Assembly: GCF_049856175.1 (NCBI RefSeq)
Contig: NZ_JBNDNA010000003.1
Coordinates: 124,001-188,000, forward strand
Length of the DNA: 64,000 bases
From: JB111 sp049856175
Lineage (GTDB): Bacteria > Actinomycetota > Actinomycetes > Actinomycetales > Actinomycetaceae
Direction of reading: 5' to 3'
The position numbers and the translations under genes were made by a program. Positions 42,213-51,007 of the stretch are shown in pieces. Each line of letters starts with the position of its first letter. Within the stretch, counting starts at the first letter, position 1. The notes below the pieces were generated by a model that did no database searches, was not told the DNA's origin, and saw nothing but the letters and a program-made list of their open reading frames with translations.

Positions 42213-42745
42213 CGGGTCGAGAGATAGGCGACGAGGAGCGGGAGCGCGACGAGCACGATGACCATGACCCGCACCGTGTGTATGGCGACCACGAGCGACG
42301 TGCGCGCGCCCCAGTCCATCGACACCCCCACGATCTCGCTGAGCCCGCCGGGGGCCGTGGCGAGCACCGCGGTCATCGCGTCGACCCTGTACCTGCGTAC
42401 GAGGACCAGCGCGAGCGCCACGTTGATGAGCAGGAGGATCGCCACCGAGCCGAGCACGGGAAGTGCGACGCGGGCGAGGATGCCGAGGGCGTGCGGCTCG
42501 AGCCGGACACCGGTCAGCGCACCGAGGAGGACGAACCCGACCACCCGCACGGCGCGCGGCATGTTCACGGCGGAGGTGCCCGGGACCGCCCGGTTGGCGA
42601 GCGCGCCGCCGATCACCGAGCCGAGCAGGATGCCCGCGGGCACCGACAGCAGGTGCAGGACGAGCGCGCCCACCGAGGCCCCGGCCAGGACCCGCGCGAT
42701 CCCGAGGCCGGCCGCGAGCCGTCCGCGACCGTCCCCCGGCGTCAC
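42209..42745 (-). CDS. AbrB-type membrane protein, first half
   Basis: The 178-residue protein shows the same repeat as its neighbour: VLHLLSVPAGILLGSVIGGALANR for the first helices and ATAPGGLSEIVGVSMDWGARTSLVVAIHTVRVMVIV as the family motif. Both halves probably assemble into one unit. GTG 42745 overlaps the stop of the hydroxyacid dehydrogenase gene by 4 nt (GTGA). Co-transcription with the dehydrogenase and flavoprotein suggests a role in moving or tolerating the substrate. Confidence 0.82.
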   Translation of the reverse strand: MTPGDGRGRLAAGLGIARVLAGASVGALVLHLLSVPAGILLGSVIGGALANRAVPGTSAVNMPRAVRVVGFVLLGALTGVRLEPHALGILARVALPVLGSVAILLLINVALALVLVRRYRVDAMTAVLATAPGGLSEIVGVSMDWGARTSLVVAIHTVRVMVIVLVALPLLVAYLSTR

Positions 42746-43713
42746 AGGCCGGCAGCCCCGGGGTTGAGCTCGTCCGGGGACAGGGTGCCGCCCAGGTAGG
42801 CCTCCAGCTGGTCGGCGGCCATCGTGGCGAACTCGTCGAGCACCTCGTCGACCGTCCAGCCGACGTGCGGGGTGAGCAGCGCGTTGGGCAGCGAGCGCAG
42901 CGGTGAGTCGGCAGCCAGGGGCTCGTGCGCGAACACGTCGAGCCCGGCGGCCGCGAGGGGCCCGGCGCGCAGCGCCTCGACCAGCGCGTGCTCGTCGACG
43001 ATCGCGCCGCGCGAGGTGTTGACGAGGACGGAACCCTCGCGCATCGAGGCCAGCTCGCCGGCGCCGAGAAGCCCGTGGACCTCGTCCGAGAGCCGCAGGT
43101 GGATGCTGACGACGTCGCAGGTGGCGAGCAGCTCAGGCAGCGGCACCCGCGGGATCTCGGGGTTGGCCCCGGCCGAGCCCGGACGGGCCCAGGCGACGAC
43201 GTCCATGCCGAAGGCCTGGGCGATGCGCGCGACGTTCGTCCCGTGCCGCCCCGTGCCCAGCAGCCCGAGCCGGCGTCCGGCGAGCGTGCGCCCCGTGAGC
43301 GCGGGCCAGGCGCCGGCATCCATCTCGCGCAGCGCGACCGGGAAGTGCCGCAGCGCCCCGATCATCAGCGCGAACGTCAGCTCGGGCACGGCCGCACGGG
43401 GGCCGTGCGCACGCCTCCCGTGCGTGACGACGATCCCGCGCTCGCGCGCGGCGGCGGCGTCGAGGTGGTAGGCGTGCCCGCCCGACTGGAGGACGACCCT
43501 GAGGGCCGGCAGGCGGTCGAACGTGGCGGCGTCGAACCGCGTCCTCTCGCGCACCGCCATGAGGTGCTCGACGTCGGCGAGATCGGCGTCGGGGACCTCG
43601 GCGAGGGGACGGTCGAGAACGGTGACGTCCGCGAGCTCGCGCATCCGGCGCACCCCCTCGGAGCGGGCGAGCCGGCCCTCCCAGTCGTCGAGGACGAGCA
43701 GGCGGGGCCTCAC
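42742..43713 (-). CDS. D-isomer-specific 2-hydroxyacid dehydrogenase
   Basis: The 323-residue NAD(P)-dependent enzyme has the family's split catalytic domain around a Rossmann fold. GLLGTGRHGTNVARIAQAFGMDVVAW (about 138-163) binds the cofactor. CDVVSIHLRLSDEVHGLL, VNTSRGAIVDEHALVEAL (catalytic Arg) and LDVFAHEPL (Glu) follow, then TPHVGWTVDEV (catalytic His). It reduces a 2-oxoacid or oxidises a D-2-hydroxyacid; the exact acid is unknown. GTG 43713 overlaps the flavoprotein stop by 4 nt. Part of the usp-flavoprotein-dehydrogenase-AbrB operon. Confidence 0.9.
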   Translation of the reverse strand: MRPRLLVLDDWEGRLARSEGVRRMRELADVTVLDRPLAEVPDADLADVEHLMAVRERTRFDAATFDRLPALRVVLQSGGHAYHLDAAAARERGIVVTHGRRAHGPRAAVPELTFALMIGALRHFPVALREMDAGAWPALTGRTLAGRRLGLLGTGRHGTNVARIAQAFGMDVVAWARPGSAGANPEIPRVPLPELLATCDVVSIHLRLSDEVHGLLGAGELASMREGSVLVNTSRGAIVDEHALVEALRAGPLAAAGLDVFAHEPLAADSPLRSLPNALLTPHVGWTVDEVLDEFATMAADQLEAYLGGTLSPDELNPGAAGL

Positions 43714-45254
43714 GCGCCGACCTCCGCCGCGGCGGGCGAGCCGGAGCGGGCGAGGGCCTCGGCGGCGGCGCCTGCGCCCCCGATGCGGCCCCATACGGCG
43801 CCGCGGGGGAGCCCGGAGCCGGCCGGGTAGTTGTGGTAGAAGAACCCGCCCGTGATCTCTCCCGTGGCGTACAGGCCCGGCATGACGCGGCCGGCGACGT
43901 CGAGCACCCGCCCCTCGGCGTCGATCCTCAGTCCGCCGTAGGTGAAGGTGATCCCGCAGGTGACCTGGTAGGCCACGAAGGGGCCCTGCTCGATGCGGGT
44001 CGACCAGTTCGACTTCACGGGCTGCCCGTGCGGGGCCGACCGCAGGCCGTCCATCCGGAAGGGGTCGAACTCCTGCTCCGGGCAGGCCGCGTTGTACGCC
44101 TCCACGGTGGCGAGGAATCCCTCGACGTCGAGGCCGAGCTTCTCGCCGAGCTCGGCGAGGGTGTCCGCGACGACCGGTGTGCCGGTGGAGTAGCGGGTCT
44201 CGAGGAGGTGGACGGTCTGCGCGTCGAAGATCTGCGCGGCCCAGGCGCCGGGCTGCTCGCGGATCTTCGAGCCCGTCTTGGCATAGGTCATCCACACGTG
44301 GTCCGACGCCTCGTCGACGAACCGCTCGGCGTCCCGGTTGACCATGATCGAGTAGGGGTAGGAGTACCGGCTCATCTTGTCCGTGTACCGCAGGTCGCCC
44401 ACGGCGGGGGCGTCGAAGTCCAGGGGGGAGGCGTGGCAGCCGCCCCAGTGCCCGTGCGCCTGCGCGCCGCGCTCGAGCGCGTGCTCGAGGACGTGCCCCT
44501 GGTTGAACCGGGTGCCGCGGACCTTGGCGAGGTCCCAGCCCGGGCCGAGCCAGCGCTGGCGCATCTGCGGGTTGGCCTCGAAACCACCCGAGCCGAGCAC
44601 GACGACGCCCTCGACCGGTCGCTCGCCGTCCGGCCCCTTGACGACGACGCCGGTGACCGCCGTGCCGTCCATCATCAGCTCGAGGACGGGGGAGTCGTAC
44701 CAGACCTCGATCCCCTCGCGCTCGACGGCGGCGTACAGGTCGGCGATGAGGCCGACCCCCTCGTCGTGGGCGCGCAACGCGCCGCCCGGGGGCAGGACGT
44801 ACTCCTGGTCCGGGTCGATGTTCTCCGGGTCGATGAGCTTGCCCACGGCGAGCTCCCAGCGCACACCCTTGCCGGCCATCCAGCGGATCGTGTCGAGCGC
44901 CTTGTCGACCAGCCCGTCCTGGAGGTCGGGGTCGATGCGGCCCTGCGTGGAGAGCTGGAGGTCGGCGACGTAGTCCGCACGGGTGTAGGGGTCGACGCGC
45001 ACGCGGTCGGCCCAGGCGGCGGACTCCTCGACGAGCAGCGGCAGGAGGTCGTCCATCCCGCCGTGCGCGCAGCGGAACAGCCCGCCGGAGAACCGGCTGT
45101 TGCCCCCGCGCTCGGCGTGGGGCGCGGCCTCCAGCACGAGGACCCGGGCCCCGTTCTCGTGCGCCGAGAGCGCCGCGGTGAGCGCGGCGTTGCCGCCCCC
45201 CACCACGACGACGTCGACGGAGGTGATGGATCGAGCGTCGTCGGTCGTTCCCAT
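43710..45254 (-). CDS. FAD-dependent tricarballylate dehydrogenase-like protein (paralogue 1)
   Basis: The 514-residue flavoprotein belongs to the fumarate reductase/succinate dehydrogenase superfamily, TcuA branch. The FAD Rossmann motif VVVGGGNAALTAALSAHENGARVLVLE is near residues 15-42, GGNSRFSGG binds the pyrophosphate, and CGITFTYGGLRIDAEGRVLD plus GLYATGEITGG near the end close the FAD site. The fumarate-reductase substrate His before GG is replaced, as in TcuA. TcuA oxidises tricarballylate to cis-aconitate. No TcuB electron-transfer partner is adjacent. ATG 45254 lies 23 nt after usp. It is clearly paralogous to the 53435 gene. Confidence 0.85.
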   Translation of the reverse strand: MGTTDDARSITSVDVVVVGGGNAALTAALSAHENGARVLVLEAAPHAERGGNSRFSGGLFRCAHGGMDDLLPLLVEESAAWADRVRVDPYTRADYVADLQLSTQGRIDPDLQDGLVDKALDTIRWMAGKGVRWELAVGKLIDPENIDPDQEYVLPPGGALRAHDEGVGLIADLYAAVEREGIEVWYDSPVLELMMDGTAVTGVVVKGPDGERPVEGVVVLGSGGFEANPQMRQRWLGPGWDLAKVRGTRFNQGHVLEHALERGAQAHGHWGGCHASPLDFDAPAVGDLRYTDKMSRYSYPYSIMVNRDAERFVDEASDHVWMTYAKTGSKIREQPGAWAAQIFDAQTVHLLETRYSTGTPVVADTLAELGEKLGLDVEGFLATVEAYNAACPEQEFDPFRMDGLRSAPHGQPVKSNWSTRIEQGPFVAYQVTCGITFTYGGLRIDAEGRVLDVAGRVMPGLYATGEITGGFFYHNYPAGSGLPRGAVWGRIGGAGAAAEALARSGSPAAAEVGA

Positions 45255-45277
45255 GTGGTTCGGTGCTCCTGTCCGGG

Positions 45278-45679
45278 TCAGGCGGTGGCGGTGGCCTTGA
45301 CGACCACGACGGGGCACTCGGCGGAGAGCAGCAGCCGCTGCGTGCTGGAGCCGAGCAGGAACTTGCCGACGGCGCTGCGGTGCCTGATGCCGACGATGAT
45401 GATGTCCTCGGCCGGGTCCTGGACCTCCGCGGCCGTCGTGTCGTCGAGGTTGGCCCCAGGCGCGGCGGGGGCGGCCACGGAGAACTCGACGCCTGCGTCC
45501 GTGAGCAGGGTGGTGACGTCGTCGTAGGGGACCTCGCCCTTCTCGCCGCCGACGCTCGAGCGCCCTCCCGACCCGTCGACGACCCGCAGGCTCTGCCCGC
45601 GGTCACGCGCCGTGCGGACGGCGTGCTGCAGGGCGGCGTGCCCCTCGGGCGTGGGCACGTAGCTGACGATGACTGCCAT
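45278..45679 (-). CDS. Universal stress protein (UspA family)
   Basis: The 133-residue protein has the Usp fold: VIVSYVPTPEGHAALQHAVRTA at the start, DIIIVGIRHRSAVGKFLLGSSTQRLLLSAECPVVVVK at the end. The ATP-binding G-x2-G-x9-G(S/T) motif reads GIRHRSAVGKFLLGSS, close to consensus. It heads the minus-strand operon with flavoprotein, dehydrogenase and AbrB halves. ATG 45679 is chosen; the ribosome site is weak. Expression should follow the divergent TTGCAT promoter. Confidence 0.88.
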   Translation of the reverse strand: MAVIVSYVPTPEGHAALQHAVRTARDRGQSLRVVDGSGGRSSVGGEKGEVPYDDVTTLLTDAGVEFSVAAPAAPGANLDDTTAAEVQDPAEDIIIVGIRHRSAVGKFLLGSSTQRLLLSAECPVVVVKATATA

Positions 45680-45685
45680 GGAGCG

Positions 45686-45732
45686 ATCTTGCATGCAACG
45701 TGTTCCGTGCGCAAGGTCATGTTGCATACTTT
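45686..45732. promoter_or_regulatory. Divergent promoters with paired TTGCAT operators (site 1)
   Basis: Two boxes, TTGCATGCAA (45689-45698, a perfect palindrome) and TTGCATACTT (45722-45731), start 33 bp apart. Box 1 overlaps the usp -10 (CAAGAT, 45691-45686; -35 TTGCGC 45714-45709; 17-bp spacer). Box 2 overlaps the -10 of the dehydrogenase gene (TACTTT, 45727-45732), whose ATG lies 4 nt on. One dimeric repressor could shut both promoters. Confidence 0.65.
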
Positions 45733-45736
45733 CCTC

Positions 45737-46816
45737 ATGGACGGAGCGACGACGACCCTCGACCTCGCGGTGATCCGCGGTGACGGCATCGGACCGGAGC
45801 TGGTGGACAGCGCGCTGGCGGTCCTCGACGCGGTCGCGCAGGTCGACGGTTTCTCGGTCGCCGTCCACGACGAGCCCGGGGGAGCGGCCGTCTACCGCGA
45901 GCTCGGGGAGCCCGTCCGGGAGGGCGCGCTCGACCGTCTGCGTGCCGCCGACGCCGTCATCAAGGGACCGGTCGGGCTGCCCGACGTCCGGCGCCCGGAC
46001 GGCACGGAGGGCGGGCTGCTCGGCGGCGTCCTGCGGGTCGGGCTCGACACCTACGCCAACGTCCGGCCCGTGCGGCTGCTCCCCGGTGTGGACGGCCCCA
46101 CCCGGCACGGCGCCGGCGAGATCGACTACGTCATCGTGCGCGAGAACACCGAGGGCCTGTACCTCTCGCGCGGCAACGGGGTGGCGACGCCGCACGCGGC
46201 CTCGGACCAGATGCTCATCACCCGGTTCGGCACCGAGCGCGTGGTGCGCCACGCGTTCGAGCTCGCCCGCTCGCGTTCCGGCGCCCCGAGCGACGGCGTG
46301 CGTCGGGTGACCTGCGTCGACAAGAGCAACGTGCTGCGCAGCTTCGCGCTGTTCCGCGCCGTCTTCGACGAGGTGGCCGCCGAGTTCCCCGACGTCGCTG
46401 CCGACCACCTCTACGCCGACGCCGCCGCGCACGCGCTCGTCGCCCACCCCGAGCGCTTCGACGTGCTCGTCATGGAGAACTTCCTCGGCGACATCCTCTC
46501 GGACCTGGGGGCGGGGACCGTCGGCGGGCTGGGCATGTGCGGGTCGGGGAACATCGGCGCGGACGCCGCGTACTTCGAGCCCATCCACGGCAGCGCACCC
46601 GGCATCGCGGGGCAGGACCTGGCGAACCCGCTCTCGCAGCTGCTCAGCGTCGTCATGCTGCTCGACCACGTCGGCCGGCCCGGATCCGCCCGGCGCGTCG
46701 GGGCCGCGGTCACGGCCGCCCTCGCCGACGGGGCCGTGCGCATCGGACCGACCGGCTCCCCGGCAGGCGGGACCCGCGCGGTGACGGCTGCCGTCGTGGA
46801 GCGGATCGCGGGATGA
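45737..46816 (+). CDS. Isocitrate/isopropylmalate/tartrate-type dehydrogenase
   Basis: The 359-residue enzyme of the beta-decarboxylating dehydrogenase family opens LAVIRGDGIGPELVDSALAVLDA. Substrate loop IKGPVGLPD with VRRPDGTEGGLLGGVLRVGLDTYANVRPVR, YVIVRENTEGLY, CVDKSNVLRSFALFR (catalytic Lys) and ENFLGDILSDLGAGTVGGLGM (metal Asp) are intact. It oxidatively decarboxylates a 2-hydroxy-3-carboxy acid; the side chain recognised differs from LeuB (no ER-containing helix I can identify), so a cluster-specific acid is likely. ATG 45737 sits right at the predicted transcription start. It is co-oriented with the GntR gene 73 nt downstream. Confidence 0.85.
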   Translation: MDGATTTLDLAVIRGDGIGPELVDSALAVLDAVAQVDGFSVAVHDEPGGAAVYRELGEPVREGALDRLRAADAVIKGPVGLPDVRRPDGTEGGLLGGVLRVGLDTYANVRPVRLLPGVDGPTRHGAGEIDYVIVRENTEGLYLSRGNGVATPHAASDQMLITRFGTERVVRHAFELARSRSGAPSDGVRRVTCVDKSNVLRSFALFRAVFDEVAAEFPDVAADHLYADAAAHALVAHPERFDVLVMENFLGDILSDLGAGTVGGLGMCGSGNIGADAAYFEPIHGSAPGIAGQDLANPLSQLLSVVMLLDHVGRPGSARRVGAAVTAALADGAVRIGPTGSPAGGTRAVTAAVVERIAG

Positions 46817-46889
46817 GGGGGCGTCTCGGGGCGGGACCCGCCCGTGGCACGGTGCCGGGGTGCCCGCCGCTCGCCTACCGTGGGGCGCT

Positions 46890-47585
46890 ATGACGACCTC
46901 CGAGGGCCCGGACGGGCTGAGCGCGTACCTCAAGCCGGGCACGGCGCGGGGGCGGACGACCGAGGCCGTCACCGATGCGATGCGGGAGGCGATCCTCGAC
47001 GGCGTGCTCGCTCCCTCGACGTGGTTGCGGGAGGACGAGCTCGCCCAGTCCCTGGGCGTGAGCCGGACCCCGGTGCGCGAGGCGCTGCGCCGGCTCTCCG
47101 ACGAGGGCCTCACGGTCAAGACGGCCCATCAGGGCACCGTCGTCGCGCCGATGACGCTCGAGGACCTGCTCGCCCTGTACGTCGTGCGGGAGAACCTCGA
47201 GGGGCTGGCCGCGCGTCTCGCGGCCGTGCGCGGGAACGACGTGCTGGCCGCGACGCTGCGGGAGATCAACGACCGGATCCGGACCGCGCACGAGGCCGGC
47301 GACGTGCCGGAGGTGCGGAAGGTCAACCTCGAGTTCCACCGGGTCCTGCGCGACGCCTCCTCCAACCCCTACCTCGGGCGCTTCCTCCAGCAGGTCGAGC
47401 ACGCCGTGCGTCGCCTCAACGCGACGACGCTCGAGGCGCCGGGTCGGGTCGAGGAGGTGCTCGCCGAGCACGAGGGGATCATCACCGCGGTGGCCGCCCA
47501 GGACGCGGCGGCGGCGGAGTCCGCGGCGAAGGCGCACATGCGGCGCGCGCGCGAGCTGCGGCTGAACGCGGTCCTCGGCTCCTGA
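46890..47585 (+). CDS. GntR-family regulator, FCD (FadR) subfamily
   Basis: The 231-residue regulator has a winged helix at 20-90 (TEAVTDAMREAILDGVLAPSTWLREDELAQSLGVSRTPVREALRRL) and a C-terminal FCD domain. The metal-site residues are plausible in NLEFHRVLRDASSNPYL, EHEGIITAV and AAKAHMRRA (His ligands). FCD regulators respond to carboxylic acids. It follows the dehydrogenase gene and is the best candidate to bind the TTGCAT boxes, giving a feedback loop. TACCGT lies 8 nt before ATG 46890, so it may also have its own leaderless promoter. Confidence 0.9.
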   Translation: MTTSEGPDGLSAYLKPGTARGRTTEAVTDAMREAILDGVLAPSTWLREDELAQSLGVSRTPVREALRRLSDEGLTVKTAHQGTVVAPMTLEDLLALYVVRENLEGLAARLAAVRGNDVLAATLREINDRIRTAHEAGDVPEVRKVNLEFHRVLRDASSNPYLGRFLQQVEHAVRRLNATTLEAPGRVEEVLAEHEGIITAVAAQDAAAAESAAKAHMRRARELRLNAVLGS

Positions 47586-47646
47586 CGACCGTCCGCCGTC
47601 GGACGGCGTCCCGGCCGGGTCGGTGCCCGTCCGGACGCCGGCGCCC

Positions 47647-47688
47647 GAGGTCGCGCCGAACGAGGTCGCGCCGAACGAGGTCGCGCCC
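47647..47688. repeat. 15-bp tandem repeat, 2.8 copies
   Basis: Units gaggtcgcgccgaac at 47647 and 47662 with a partial third at 47677, in the 154-bp spacer between the convergent gntR and tctA genes. Confidence 0.85.
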
Positions 47689-47739
47689 CCGGCGCACCCG
47701 CGCGAGGCGGGGCGCCGGGAGCGCGACGTCGGATCCGGG

Positions 47740-49743
47740 TCAGACGATGCCGGGGATTCCGACCGGCGTGAGATAGCCGATGGGTAGCCCGATGTCGGCG
47801 AACTCGCGCAGCGCGACCATCACGGCGATGGTGACCGCCGTGTAGACGGCGATGTGCCACCACTTCATCTCGGCGACGACGCGGAGGAAGACCGGGATGA
47901 ACACGACCGCGGCGAGCAGCATGCCGAGGACGTAGACGAGCACGATGAAGCTGATGAGCCAGCTGAAGGCCGAGAGGACCCACCTGAGCTCCTGGCGCCA
48001 CTCCGCGCGGTCGACGTCGGCGTCGATCTTCCTGCGGTTGCGGAGCTCCATGACGAGCACGATCGCGGCGAGCACCGCCCCGAGCGCAGTGATGAGGCTC
48101 GGCACGAGCCGGGCTCGCTGGCTGAAGTCCTGGGCGAGGACGAACGCGCCGACGAACACCAGCAGGAACGCGGCGGCGATGACCACGCGCCAGATCGCGG
48201 GCGGCTCGGCGCTCTCGCCGCCCTCGGCGTCGTCGTCGTCGTCCGGCATGAGGCCCGGGACGTCCGGGTCGCGACGGGCACGGACCCGACGGTAGACCGC
48301 GAGGGCGACCGGGACGAGCAGGATGATGATCATGACGATCACCGCCGGCCGGACGAGCCACTCCGCGGGGGTGTACAGGTTCTCGGTGAGGTAGTAGTAG
48401 CGCTCGAGCGGTACCGCGAGGACGAAGCCGATGAGGAACGGCGCGCGTGGGATGTGCGCGATCTTCATCAGCCAGCCGATGATGCCGAGCGCGAGCATGA
48501 CGAGCAGGAGCTGGATCTCCTTGGAGTCCTGGTAGCCCGCCATGAACAGGATGACGATGAGGCCGCCCGCGATCACCGGGAACCGCACGAAGCTGAGCTT
48601 GGCGAGCGGGGCGGCGAGGAAGAAGCACAGCGCGGCGCCGACGACGCTCGCGATCGCGAAGGACCAGACGATGACGTAGACGGTGTCGAGGTTGTCCTCG
48701 ATGATCCGGGGGCCGGGCTCGATGCCGAAGATGAGCAGCGCGCCGAGGAGCAGCGCGGCCGGTGCGCCACCGGGGATGCCGAAGAGCAGGGTGGGGATGA
48801 GGTCTCCCGCCTCGACCGAGTTGTTGGCGCTCTCGGGGGCGATGATGCCGCGGGGGTCGCCCTTGCCGAACTTCTTGCGGTCCTTGCCCTTCATGGAGGC
48901 CTTGGCCTGGCCGTAGGCCATCCATGTGCCGGCCGTGGCGCCGAGGCCGGGCAGCACCCCCGCCCAGATGCCGACGAGAGCGCCGCGCAGGACGTGGCCG
49001 AAGTTCGAGAACACGTCCTTGATGCCGGTGCCCCAGCCCTGGCCGATCCCCATTCCGGTGGCGACGGAGGTCTTCTTGGCCACGCGGGAGATGACCTCGG
49101 CGATGCCGAAGATGCCCAGGGCGACCGCGACGAGGTCGAGCCCCTCGGTGAGGAACAGCGAGTCGAACGTGAAGCGGTAGTCGGGGGCCGCGGGGGCGCC
49201 GCCGATCTGACCGAGGAGCACACCGAACGCACCCGCCAGCAGCCCCTTCATCATGTTGCCCTTGGACAGCAGCGCCGTGATCGAGATGCCGAGCACCGTG
49301 AGCATGAAGAGCTCGGGAGACCCGAAGGAGAGCACGAGCGGCCGGGCGATCGGGATCGAGAGCGTGAGGCCGAGGGCGCCGAGCAGACCGCCGAACATCG
49401 ACGACAGGAATGCGATGGCGAGCGCACGGGCCGCCATGCCCTGCTTCGCCATCTCGTGACCGTCGAGCATGAGGACGGTCGCCGACGCGGAGCCGGGTAT
49501 GCCCATGAGGACGGAGGCGATGGTGTCGGAGGTATGGACGACCGCCACCGCCCCGATCATCAGGGCGAGGGCCTGGTTGGGCTCGAGGACGAAGATGAAC
49601 GGCAGCAGGATCGCGACCGCGCCGGTGCCGCCGAGCCCGGGGATGATGCCGATGACGAGACCGGCGACGATGCCGGCGCCGAGGAAGACCAGGGTCGCCG
49701 GATCGAGGAGGGAGGACAGTGCGCTTGATGCGGCTTCGAGCAT
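47740..49743 (-). CDS. tctA: Tripartite tricarboxylate transporter, TctA fused to a TctB-like domain
   Basis: The 667-residue membrane protein is longer than TctA (about 500). Residues 1-505 are TctA: first loop IPGLGGTGAVAILLPF, the conserved GIPGSASATVLMLDGHEMAK and LIPTLLFGIPGGAPAALLLGALLI signatures, and ~12 helices. An acidic linker (DDDDDAEGGESAEPP) leads to ~140 residues with four helices and RARLVPSLITALGAVLAAI, the layout of the small subunit TctB. No separate tctB is present, so the fusion supplies it. With TctC it imports a di- or tricarboxylate. ATG 49743 follows AAAGGCGA. Confidence 0.9.
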   Translation of the reverse strand: MLEAASSALSSLLDPATLVFLGAGIVAGLVIGIIPGLGGTGAVAILLPFIFVLEPNQALALMIGAVAVVHTSDTIASVLMGIPGSASATVLMLDGHEMAKQGMAARALAIAFLSSMFGGLLGALGLTLSIPIARPLVLSFGSPELFMLTVLGISITALLSKGNMMKGLLAGAFGVLLGQIGGAPAAPDYRFTFDSLFLTEGLDLVAVALGIFGIAEVISRVAKKTSVATGMGIGQGWGTGIKDVFSNFGHVLRGALVGIWAGVLPGLGATAGTWMAYGQAKASMKGKDRKKFGKGDPRGIIAPESANNSVEAGDLIPTLLFGIPGGAPAALLLGALLIFGIEPGPRIIEDNLDTVYVIVWSFAIASVVGAALCFFLAAPLAKLSFVRFPVIAGGLIVILFMAGYQDSKEIQLLLVMLALGIIGWLMKIAHIPRAPFLIGFVLAVPLERYYYLTENLYTPAEWLVRPAVIVMIIILLVPVALAVYRRVRARRDPDVPGLMPDDDDDAEGGESAEPPAIWRVVIAAAFLLVFVGAFVLAQDFSQRARLVPSLITALGAVLAAIVLVMELRNRRKIDADVDRAEWRQELRWVLSAFSWLISFIVLVYVLGMLLAAVVFIPVFLRVVAEMKWWHIAVYTAVTIAVMVALREFADIGLPIGYLTPVGIPGIV

Positions 49744-49816
49744 CGGATCGCCTTTCGCGTGAGGTCACGCGCGGGTGCCGGCCGGATCACCTGGCCGACG
49801 GGCACCCGCGCGATGA

Positions 49817-50929
49817 TCAGAACGTCGTGTCGTGCTGCTCGGCGAGCATGTCGATCGTGTACTGCTGGACCTCGGGGTCGATGTTGAAGGCCTCGCGCAG
49901 GTCGTCCTCGGCGACCTCGCCCGGGTAGAGGGGGTAGCCGCCCAGCACGTCGGCGGCCGCCTCGTTGAACTCCTCGTCGTCGGTCAGGGCCCCCGCCGCG
50001 TCGCGGACGCTCTGGACGATCTCCTCGGAGGTGCCCTCGTTCGCCCAGATGCCCTTCTGGTAGACGAACCCGGGGATGAGGAACGCGCGGTAGGCCTCGT
50101 ACGCCGGACCGGACGGGGCCTCACCGTGGATCGACTCGAACGCCTCCTCGACGGTGGGCAGGTCGGGGACGTTCGGGTCGCGGACGATCTCTCCGTCCTC
50201 GATGACGCCGAACGACATCAGCGGTACGGCGTCGCCGCTCTCGACCAGCGGGGCGACCTGCGTGAGGTAGGCCGACGTCGTCTGGTAGTCGAGGTTGACC
50301 TCGCCGCGCTCGAGGGCGAGCCGCGCGGGACCGCGTCCCTCGAAGCCGAAGGTCGCCTCGATGTCGACCTCGAGGACGTCCATCGCCTGCAGGAGGGAGA
50401 GGTCGAGCCCGGTGGCGCTGATTCCGCCGTAGGTGAGGGTCTCGGAGTAGTCGGCGAGGTCCTCCACGCTCTCGATGCCGGTCGAGGAGGACACGTAGAT
50501 GACGCCGCCCGTGCCGTTGAGGACGAGGGGCTCCATGACGGAGAAGTCGAACTCGACCTCCGGCCGCCCGAGCAGCGCCTGGAAGTAGGTGGTGCCCGAG
50601 GTGACGAGGAGCTCGGAGCCGTCCGTGCTCCCGTCCTGGACGAACTGGTTGGAGCCGGTGATCGACTCTCCGCCGGGGCGGTTCTCGACGACGAACGACG
50701 AGCCGCTCTCGACGTTCTCCTCGAGGTAGGGCGTGAGGAACCGCGCCCAGGTGTCGGTGCCGCCGCCCTCCGAGTAGGGGACGACGAGGTTGACGCGCTC
50801 GGGCAGCTCGGAGGCGCCCTCCTCGCCCTCCTCGCCGCCGATGCCCTGCGGGTTGCCGCACGCGGCGAGCAGGAGAGCGACGGTGGCGGCGGAGCCGGCC
50901 AGGGCGGCACGGCGGTGGGTGAACTTCAT
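49817..50929 (-). CDS. tctC: Tripartite tricarboxylate transporter solute receptor TctC
   Basis: The 370-residue lipoprotein has lipobox LAAC (Cys24), an acidic Gly/Glu linker and a Bug/TctC fold. NLVVPYSEGGGTDTWARFLTPYLEE and FVVENRPGGESITGSNQF are the two carboxylate-binding loops, and AYRAFLIPGFVYQKGIW follows later in the domain. It captures the carboxylate outside the membrane and delivers it to TctA-TctB. ATG 50929 has AAGGAGA. It lies 78 nt after prpF and 73 nt before tctA in one operon. Confidence 0.92.
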   Translation of the reverse strand: MKFTHRRAALAGSAATVALLLAACGNPQGIGGEEGEEGASELPERVNLVVPYSEGGGTDTWARFLTPYLEENVESGSSFVVENRPGGESITGSNQFVQDGSTDGSELLVTSGTTYFQALLGRPEVEFDFSVMEPLVLNGTGGVIYVSSSTGIESVEDLADYSETLTYGGISATGLDLSLLQAMDVLEVDIEATFGFEGRGPARLALERGEVNLDYQTTSAYLTQVAPLVESGDAVPLMSFGVIEDGEIVRDPNVPDLPTVEEAFESIHGEAPSGPAYEAYRAFLIPGFVYQKGIWANEGTSEEIVQSVRDAAGALTDDEEFNEAAADVLGGYPLYPGEVAEDDLREAFNIDPEVQQYTIDMLAEQHDTTF

Positions 50930-51007
50930 GGTGTCTCCTTCGTGGTCCGCGGGCGTCGGTGCCCGTGGGGGACGTCGGTCATGGTCGGGGAGCAGGGGAC
51001 GGCTCGA

